DNA of 64,000 bases from Tissierellales bacterium (GTDB lineage: Bacteria > Bacillota > Clostridia > Tissierellales > Sedimentibacteraceae): positions 186,001-250,000 of the forward strand of contig JAHDQO010000007.1 in the NCBI GenBank assembly GCA_018433765.1, in the 5' to 3' direction. The translations under genes were made by a program, and so were the position numbers. The notes under the pieces are model-generated. The model did not search any database, was not told where the DNA came from, and was given only the letters and a program-made list of their open reading frames with translations. Positions 59,089 to 64,000 of the stretch are shown in pieces (positions within the stretch are counted from its first letter, which is position 1; every line of letters starts with the position of its first letter).

Positions 59089-60222
59089 TTATTGATTTTC
59101 CAGTATTTTTTTTCTTTGTAATAGTTTTTTATATATTCCAAAAGCTTTTGGAATTACTTCATCAGCTAAGTTAAACTTAGCATTATGAAGAGGTGCTGTA
59201 TATTCTCTACTTTTACTTCCTATAAAGAAAAACACTCCCGGAATTTGTTTTTGATAGAATGAAAAATCTTCGCCAGTCATAAATGGCTTAATGTTCATAA
59301 TTTCTTCATCTGGTAATAATTCCAAAAACTCACTTGTTAATTTTTCATCATTTTTAACCGCTGGATAAAAATCAGTTATCTTGAGATTCATCTTAACATT
59401 GAATGCTATCTCATATCCTTTACATATTTCGCTAATCCTATTCTTAATAAGATTGAAAACTTCATCCGTAAAAGCTCTGATTGTTCCCCCTAGCTCTAAT
59501 TTATCAGGAATAATATTATGCAATGTTCCTGATTTTATATAACCTATTGTTACTATTCCGCCTTCTAGCGGCTCAATATTTCTGCTTATAACACTTTGAA
59601 TAGAACTAATAAATTGTGATGATATATAAATAGGGTCTATTGTTTCATTTGGTGTTGCACCATGTCCACCTTTTCCTATAATAGTTAGCTCAACTTCTCC
59701 TGTTCTTGCCATTACAGGACCCGATTTGACTCCAATTTTTCCTTCATCTATGTAGGGCCATATATGGAATCCATAAATGCTTCCAATATTATATTTTTCT
59801 AATATACCTTTTTCTACTATAATTTTTGCACCACCAGGTGACTCTTCTGCAGGCTGAAATAAAAAAACAACATCTCTTGTAACTTTTTTATCTTTTAGAT
59901 AGTAAGCTAATCCTAATAGGTTTGCCATATGCACATCATGTCCGCAAGCATGCATCATTCCTTCATGTTGTGATTTAAAATCTATATTTGTCTTTTCTTC
60001 TATTTGCAATGCATCCATATCCGCTCTAAAGGCAATTGCTTTTTTACTGCTTTCTGATTTTTTATACGCGATAACTCCAGTTCCTACTACAGTTTCATAA
60101 TTATACCCGAAATTCTTAAGTTTGTTTATAATGTATTCTGATGTTTTTATTTCTTTTAATCCTATCTCAGGAATTTTGTGAAGTTCTTTTCTAAATTCAA
60201 TTATTTTTTTATTTATATCCAT
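59089..60222 (-). CDS. M20 amidohydrolase, probable N-acetyl-diaminopimelate deacetylase
   Basis: 377 residues. Zinc-binding motifs of the M20D group: MHACGHDVHMANLLG (about 95-110), FLFQPAEESPGGAKII with the catalytic Glu, YGFHIWPYIDEGKIG and FMTGEDFSFYQ. Related enzymes hydrolyse N-acyl amino acids, hippurate or N-acetyl-LL-DAP. Its place directly upstream of the dapA operon supports the last role, completing the acetylase branch. However, the lysine riboswitch and terminator lie between it and dapA, so it has its own transcript. RBS AAGGAG. Confidence 0.85.
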   Translation of the reverse strand: MDINKKIIEFRKELHKIPEIGLKEIKTSEYIINKLKNFGYNYETVVGTGVIAYKKSESSKKAIAFRADMDALQIEEKTNIDFKSQHEGMMHACGHDVHMANLLGLAYYLKDKKVTRDVVFLFQPAEESPGGAKIIVEKGILEKYNIGSIYGFHIWPYIDEGKIGVKSGPVMARTGEVELTIIGKGGHGATPNETIDPIYISSQFISSIQSVISRNIEPLEGGIVTIGYIKSGTLHNIIPDKLELGGTIRAFTDEVFNLIKNRISEICKGYEIAFNVKMNLKITDFYPAVKNDEKLTSEFLELLPDEEIMNIKPFMTGEDFSFYQKQIPGVFFFIGSKSREYTAPLHNAKFNLADEVIPKAFGIYKKLLQRKKILENQ

Positions 60223-60297
60223 CCTACACTCCTTAAAATTATAGTTAATAGACGGTTGTCACAATCACCTAATATTATGACAAAAGTATTTTAAAAG

Positions 60298-60326
60298 AAC
60301 GGTCGTACATACAGCACGACCTTGGC
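60298..60326. other. Hairpin in the leader of the M20 amidohydrolase gene
   Basis: GGTCGT (60302-60307) and ACGACC (60317-60322) form a 6-bp stem about 80 nt upstream of the start codon, followed on the minus strand by GTTCTTTTAAAAT. It could be a weak terminator or leader structure; nothing else is recognised between 60223 and 60450. Confidence 0.3.
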
Positions 60327-60449
60327 AAAAATTTAAGAGGCATTCATAAATTTAAATTTATAAATGTATGTACATTATACATTTACTTCTATTTTTTTTC
60401 AAATATTTTTTATTATATTAATTATACAGTAAAACTTATAATAATAAAA

Positions 60450-60485
60450 AATGCATATAGCTGCTATAAAACAGCCATATGCACT
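60450..60485 (-). terminator. Terminator of ilvE
   Basis: Arms TGCATAT (60452-60458) and ATATGCA (60477-60483) with an inner CTG/CAG stem, followed by TTTTTATTATT on the minus strand. Confidence 0.85.
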
Positions 60486-60493
60486 AATAAACT

Positions 60494-61519
60494 TTATTTT
60501 ACTTTTACTATCCAACCTTCTGGAGGATTAACATCTCCTAATTGTATACCCATTAATGTATCATATAATTTTTTAGTTACAGGTCCTACTTCTGTTTCAC
60601 TATAAAATATATGTAATTTACTTTGGTGTTCAATTCCTCCAATTGGAGATATTACCGCTGCTGTTCCGCATGCCCCTGCCTCAGTAAATTCATCTAATTT
60701 ATCAATACATACATCTCTTTCTTCTGCTTCCATACCGAGATATTCCTTTGCAACATATAGCAATGAATATTTAGTGATACTTGGAAGAATAGAATCTGAA
60801 ATAGGAGTTATAAATTTATTGTCTTTTGTTATGCCGAAAAAGTTTGCCGCTCCTACTTCTTCTATTTTAGAGTGTGTCCTTGGATCAAGATAAATACAAT
60901 CAGCAAAACCTTTCTTAACTGCTTCCGCATGAGGAAGTAAACTACCTGCATAGTTTCCACCAACTTTTGCTTTTCCAGTTCCACTTGGTGCCGCTCTGTC
61001 ATAGTCTGTAGTTATAAAGTTAACAGGTGCCATACCACCTTTAAAATATGGTCCTACAGGCATGCAGAATATACAGAATATATATTCTGGAGCTGGCTTT
61101 ACACCAACTGTATCGCCTACTCCAATTAAAAATGGTCTCAAGTATAAAGTAGCACCAGTTCCATATGGAGGTACATATTTTTCGTTAGCCTTAACTACCT
61201 CTTTACAAGCATTAACAAATCTGTCAACAGGAAATTCAGGCATAAGCAACCTTTTACAACTTTTCTGCATTCGTTTTGCATTTTCATCAGGTCTAAATAA
61301 TTGAATTGAACCTTCTTTTGTCCTATATGCTTTTAAACCCTCAAAACATTCCTGACCATAATGTAATGCAGTTGAAGCTTCGCTTATACTAAGTTTGTTA
61401 TCTTCTACTAACTGTCCATCATCCCATTTACCATCTTTCCAGTATGATATATATCTTTTGTCAGTTTTCATATAACTAAAGCCTAGTTCTGACCAATTAA
61501 TATTTGCTAAATCTCCCAT
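60494..61519 (-). CDS. ilvE: Branched-chain amino acid aminotransferase
   Basis: 341 residues, fold type IV PLP enzyme of the eukaryote/Bacillus YbgE-like class. [16 protein letters not shown] near residue 52, YLRPFLIG, and the PLP Lys in [26 protein letters not shown] and [15 protein letters not shown] complete the active site. It interconverts Val, Leu and Ile with their 2-oxoacids. It lies 30 nt after the 2-oxoacid:ferredoxin oxidoreductase genes, which points to degradation: amino acid to 2-oxoacid to acyl-CoA. RBS AGGAGG. Confidence 0.95.
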   Translation of the reverse strand: MGDLANINWSELGFSYMKTDKRYISYWKDGKWDDGQLVEDNKLSISEASTALHYGQECFEGLKAYRTKEGSIQLFRPDENAKRMQKSCKRLLMPEFPVDRFVNACKEVVKANEKYVPPYGTGATLYLRPFLIGVGDTVGVKPAPEYIFCIFCMPVGPYFKGGMAPVNFITTDYDRAAPSGTGKAKVGGNYAGSLLPHAEAVKKGFADCIYLDPRTHSKIEEVGAANFFGITKDNKFITPISDSILPSITKYSLLYVAKEYLGMEAEERDVCIDKLDEFTEAGACGTAAVISPIGGIEHQSKLHIFYSETEVGPVTKKLYDTLMGIQLGDVNPPEGWIVKVK

Positions 61520-61549
61520 CTCAACCTCCTAATTAATTATTTAATTTAT

Positions 61550-62089
61550 TTATTTAACTACTTCAGCACCTTTTTTAAGTGCTTCTTCGTTTAGTGGTAT
61601 AAATTTAGCCTTTTCTTCACCAAACACCTTTGTAAATGCTTTTATTATAGATTCTGGTTTTACTATTTTTGTAAGTTCAAGATATGCTCCTAACATAACC
61701 ATATTTGCTGCTTTTGCATTTCCAAGTTCTGAAGCTATTTCATTTGCTGGAATATAGTATGCATTTATATCATCTCTTGTAGCTTCTTTTTCAATTAATG
61801 ATTTATTTATTAATAACTTACCATTCTTAACTATATCTGATTCAAATTTATCTAAGGAAGGAAGATTCATAACTATAGCTGCTGTTGCATCATCAGTAAT
61901 GATCGGTGATCCTATTAATGTATCTGAAACTATAACTGCACAGTTTGCTGTACCACCTCTCATTTCTGGTCCATATGATGGAAGCCAAGATACTTCTTTA
62001 CCTTCAAGCATTCCTGCATAAGCTAATAATTTACCTATAGCCATAACTCCTTGTCCGCCGAATCCTGCCATTATTGCCTTCTCAGCCAT
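61550..62089 (-). CDS. 2-oxoacid:ferredoxin oxidoreductase, gamma subunit (VorC/KorC-type)
   Basis: 179 residues. EKAIMAGFGGQGVMAIGKLLAYAG at the N-terminus and WLPSYGPEMRGGTANCAVIVS are the signature of the gamma (catalytic domain III) subunit. It joins the alpha, beta and delta subunits in oxidative decarboxylation of 2-oxoacids to acyl-CoA with ferredoxin reduction. One nt separates it from the beta subunit gene; SD GGGGAGG lies in the end of that gene. Confidence 0.92.
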   Translation of the reverse strand: MAEKAIMAGFGGQGVMAIGKLLAYAGMLEGKEVSWLPSYGPEMRGGTANCAVIVSDTLIGSPIITDDATAAIVMNLPSLDKFESDIVKNGKLLINKSLIEKEATRDDINAYYIPANEIASELGNAKAANMVMLGAYLELTKIVKPESIIKAFTKVFGEEKAKFIPLNEEALKKGAEVVK

Positions 62090-62836
62090 TTACTTCACCT
62101 CCCCAAAATTTCTGAAGTTTTTTAATGGGTAATATGGAATCATGTTTTCTTCTAACCATTTTAATGCATCAATAGGTGTTTTTCCCCAGTTTGTTGGGCA
62201 AGTAGATAAAACTTCTACTAAGGCAAATCCTTCTCCTTTTAACTGACACTCAAAAGCTTTCTTTATAGCTTTCTTTGCTTTTCTTATATTTGCAGGATTA
62301 TGCACTGATACTCTCTCTACAAATTTAGCTCCATCTATTGTTGCAATCATTTCTGATATTTTTAATGGTTTTCCACAATGAGCTTCATCTCTACCATATG
62401 GTGCTGTAGTAGCTTTCTGTCCAATAAGTGTAGTAGGAGCCATCTGTCCGCCAGTCATACCATATATTGCATTATTAACAAATATTGTGGTTATTTTTTC
62501 TCCTCTATGAGCTGCATGAACAACCTCGGCAGTACCTATAGAAGCCAAGTCTCCATCGCCTTGATATGTGAATACTACATTTTCAGGTCTAACTCTTTTA
62601 ACTCCTGTAGCTACAGCTGGAGCTCTACCATGTGCTGCTTCATGCATATCGCAGTTCAAATAATTATATGCAAGCACAGAACAACCAACAGGTGCAACGC
62701 CTATAGCATCTCCAAGTACTCCTAGTTCCACCATTACTTCGGCAACTAGCTTATGGATGATACCATGTGTACAACCAGGACAATAATGTAATTGTAAATC
62801 TGTTAGTCCTTCACTTTTCTTATATACAACTGTCAT
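62090..62836 (-). CDS. 2-oxoacid:ferredoxin oxidoreductase, thiamine diphosphate-binding beta subunit
   Basis: 248 residues. LHYCPGCTHGIIHKLVAEVM with the cluster/TPP-proximal Cys, and the TPP motif GDGDLASIGTAEVVHAAHRG with NNAIYGMTGGQMAPTT. It binds thiamine diphosphate and Mg2+. The start overlaps the alpha subunit stop. Subunit order alpha-beta-gamma then ilvE argues for branched-chain 2-oxoacids (VOR) over 2-oxoglutarate (KOR), but the two families are close. Confidence 0.93.
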   Translation of the reverse strand: MTVVYKKSEGLTDLQLHYCPGCTHGIIHKLVAEVMVELGVLGDAIGVAPVGCSVLAYNYLNCDMHEAAHGRAPAVATGVKRVRPENVVFTYQGDGDLASIGTAEVVHAAHRGEKITTIFVNNAIYGMTGGQMAPTTLIGQKATTAPYGRDEAHCGKPLKISEMIATIDGAKFVERVSVHNPANIRKAKKAIKKAFECQLKGEGFALVEVLSTCPTNWGKTPIDALKWLEENMIPYYPLKNFRNFGEVK

Positions 62837-63897
62837 TATTTAACACCTCCTGCAATATTCTTAATACTATCAATAACGTTTGCAGGTGTTGGAACCATAC
62901 CACCTGATCTACCAACAAAATGAACAGGAAATCTACCGTTTACTGCTATTTTAACATCATCTATCATCTGTCCCATACTCATTTCTACTGTCAGTACTCC
63001 CTTAGCATTTTTATTTATTTTATCAAATATTTCCATTGGGAATGGCCATAAAGTAATTGGTCTTATTATACCTACTTTAATACCTTCTTTTTTACATTCT
63101 ACTATTGCATTTTTTACTATTCTTGAAGTTGTTCCATATGCTACGCATACTACATCTGCATCTTCTATACCTTCAGCCTCATATCTTACTTCTTTTTCTG
63201 AGATTATTTTATGTTTTTCTTCTAATCTTATATTATGATTTTCACACTCTTGTGGATCAAGGAATAGTGAGTTTATAATATTTGGTTTTCTTTTTCCTTT
63301 TGTTCCGTCTGTTGCCCATGTTTTTTCTTGAAGTTCTCTTTTCTTTGGCTCGTGAAATTCTACAGCTTCCATCATTTGACCAATCATTCCGTCTCCTAAA
63401 ACCATAACAGGAATTCTATACATTTCTGCTACATCAAACGATTCCATCATTATATCAACAGTTTCTTGAATACTTGATGGTGCATATACAATATGTCTAT
63501 AATCTCCATTTCCGCCGCCTCGTGTAGCTTGGAAATAATCAGCTTGTGAAGGCTGAATACCACCTAATCCTGGTCCACCTCTCATCATGTTAACTATAAC
63601 ACAAGGAAGTTCTGCTCCTGCTATATAAGATATTCCTTCTTGCTTTAAAGCTATTCCAGGACTTGATGAAGATGTCATTACTCTTGCTCCCGCTCCTGAA
63701 GCACCGTATACCATATTTATTGCTGCTATTTCACTTTCTGCTTGAAGAAAAACTCCACCTATTTTTGGAAGTTCTCTTGACATATATTCAGGTATTTCAT
63801 TTTGTGGTGTTATAGGATATCCGAAGAAATATTTACAACCAGCTTTAATAGCAGCTGCACCTACAGCTTCGTTTCCTTTCATTAAAACTTTAGCCAT
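62836..63897 (-). CDS. vorB: 2-oxoacid:ferredoxin oxidoreductase, alpha subunit (VorB-type)
   Basis: 353 residues. MAKVLMKGNEAVGAAAIKAG, then GYPITPQNEIPEYMSRELP, AESEIAAINMVYGASGAGAR and TSSSSPGIALKQEGISY are the signatures of the pyrimidine-binding alpha subunit of VOR/KOR enzymes. The C-terminal third (KVGIIRPITLWPFP) is the transketolase C-like domain. It starts 45 nt after the ferredoxin subunit stop with GTAGGAGG. Best read as 3-methyl-2-oxobutanoate:ferredoxin oxidoreductase because of ilvE in the same unit. Confidence 0.92.
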   Translation of the reverse strand: MAKVLMKGNEAVGAAAIKAGCKYFFGYPITPQNEIPEYMSRELPKIGGVFLQAESEIAAINMVYGASGAGARVMTSSSSPGIALKQEGISYIAGAELPCVIVNMMRGGPGLGGIQPSQADYFQATRGGGNGDYRHIVYAPSSIQETVDIMMESFDVAEMYRIPVMVLGDGMIGQMMEAVEFHEPKKRELQEKTWATDGTKGKRKPNIINSLFLDPQECENHNIRLEEKHKIISEKEVRYEAEGIEDADVVCVAYGTTSRIVKNAIVECKKEGIKVGIIRPITLWPFPMEIFDKINKNAKGVLTVEMSMGQMIDDVKIAVNGRFPVHFVGRSGGMVPTPANVIDSIKNIAGGVK

Positions 63898-63941
63898 TTT
63901 TTACCTCCTACCTTTACTATGAATAATTATAAAAATTTTAT

Positions 63942-64000
63942 CTAGATTCTTTCTACTTCAATTACTGAATCTGGACACATTATTGCACAATTTCCGCAGC
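63942..64000 (-). CDS. 2-oxoacid:ferredoxin oxidoreductase, ferredoxin (delta) subunit, C-terminal fragment
   Basis: Partial: the window ends inside the gene. The last 18 codons before TAG read CGNCAIMCPDSVIEVERI, carrying part of a [4Fe-4S] motif (C-x2-C-x3-C-P). It lies immediately upstream of the alpha subunit gene, the usual place for the delta ferredoxin subunit that collects electrons. Confidence 0.85.
   Translation of the reverse strand, partial: CGNCAIMCPDSVIEVERI

Noticed and set aside
1-64000. CRISPR array or insertion sequence
   Set aside because: No regularly spaced identical repeats with unique spacers and no transposase-like gene were seen anywhere in the window.

Overview
The window is AT-rich chromosomal DNA from a low-GC anaerobic Firmicute, most likely an amino-acid-fermenting member of the Clostridia. 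Support: a selenocysteine (in-frame UGA) glycine/sarcosine/betaine-reductase-type protein, a tungsten-type aldehyde:ferredoxin oxidoreductase, a branched-chain 2-oxoacid:ferredoxin oxidoreductase beside ilvE, several peptidases, a hybrid-cluster protein, FabK-type fatty acid synthesis, and cobalamin and lysine riboswitches. Genus cannot be read from the sequence alone.

Layout. 1-7.6 kb: end of a peptide ABC permease operon, then PepD, signal peptidase I, an M19 dipeptidase, a small unknown protein and an M24 peptidase. 7.9-16.1 kb: a minus-strand operon behind a textbook sigma-54 promoter (14425-14440) and next to its own PAS/AAA+ activator. It encodes a split, multi-subunit flavin/iron-sulfur amine or imino-acid dehydrogenase followed by a polyferredoxin, an aldehyde ferredoxin oxidoreductase and a MoaD/ThiS-type sulfur carrier. 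16-21.3 kb: zinc-ribbon protein, methyltransferase, GlnRS, YihY, ProC. 21.4-27.9 kb: a Grd-type reductase (GrdE-like proprotein plus Sec-containing GrdB-like subunit) with an APC permease, an aldehyde dehydrogenase and an HTH-cupin regulator; grdA/C/D are not here. 28.0-32.8 kb: acpP-fabK-fabD-fabG-fabF-fabZ behind a promoter with two FabT-like palindromes. 32.8-38 kb: DUF554, Hcp, a secreted LysM 5'-nucleotidase, a small XRE regulator and a membrane-anchored unknown.

38.276-50.836 kb: a 12.5 kb integrated element bounded by identical 58-bp direct repeats of the 3' half of tRNA-Leu(CAA). It is a filamentous-phage (inovirus-type) prophage: tyrosine integrase, replication initiator, Zot/pI-like morphogenesis ATPase, major coat protein with signal peptide, large pIII-like adsorption protein, small membrane virion proteins, a pV-like ssDNA-binding candidate, an XRE repressor with an operator array, and structured intergenic regions. 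On the opposite strand, in the probable lysogenic direction, lie a membrane-anchored copy of the central domain of its own pIII-like protein (candidate superinfection-exclusion decoy) and a cargo island: a class III nucleotidyl-cyclase-like protein, an FRG-domain protein, a broken ORF and a small membrane protein, several preceded by the same leader motif. This island is the most novel part of the window.

50.9-64 kb: cobT under a cobalamin riboswitch, a CPA2 antiporter, a SHOCT-like/DUF2089 trio, the acetylase-branch diaminopimelate genes (dapA, dapB, dapH, class III aminotransferase, M20 deacetylase candidate) with a lysine riboswitch upstream of dapA, then ilvE and the vor-type 2-oxoacid:ferredoxin oxidoreductase, cut at the right edge in its ferredoxin subunit. 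ilvE plus vor would carry branched-chain amino acids to acyl-CoA as the oxidative half of Stickland fermentation. The sigma-54 operon may be a second oxidative module and the Grd-type operon a reductive one. All functional assignments rest on motifs and context read by eye; no database search was run.
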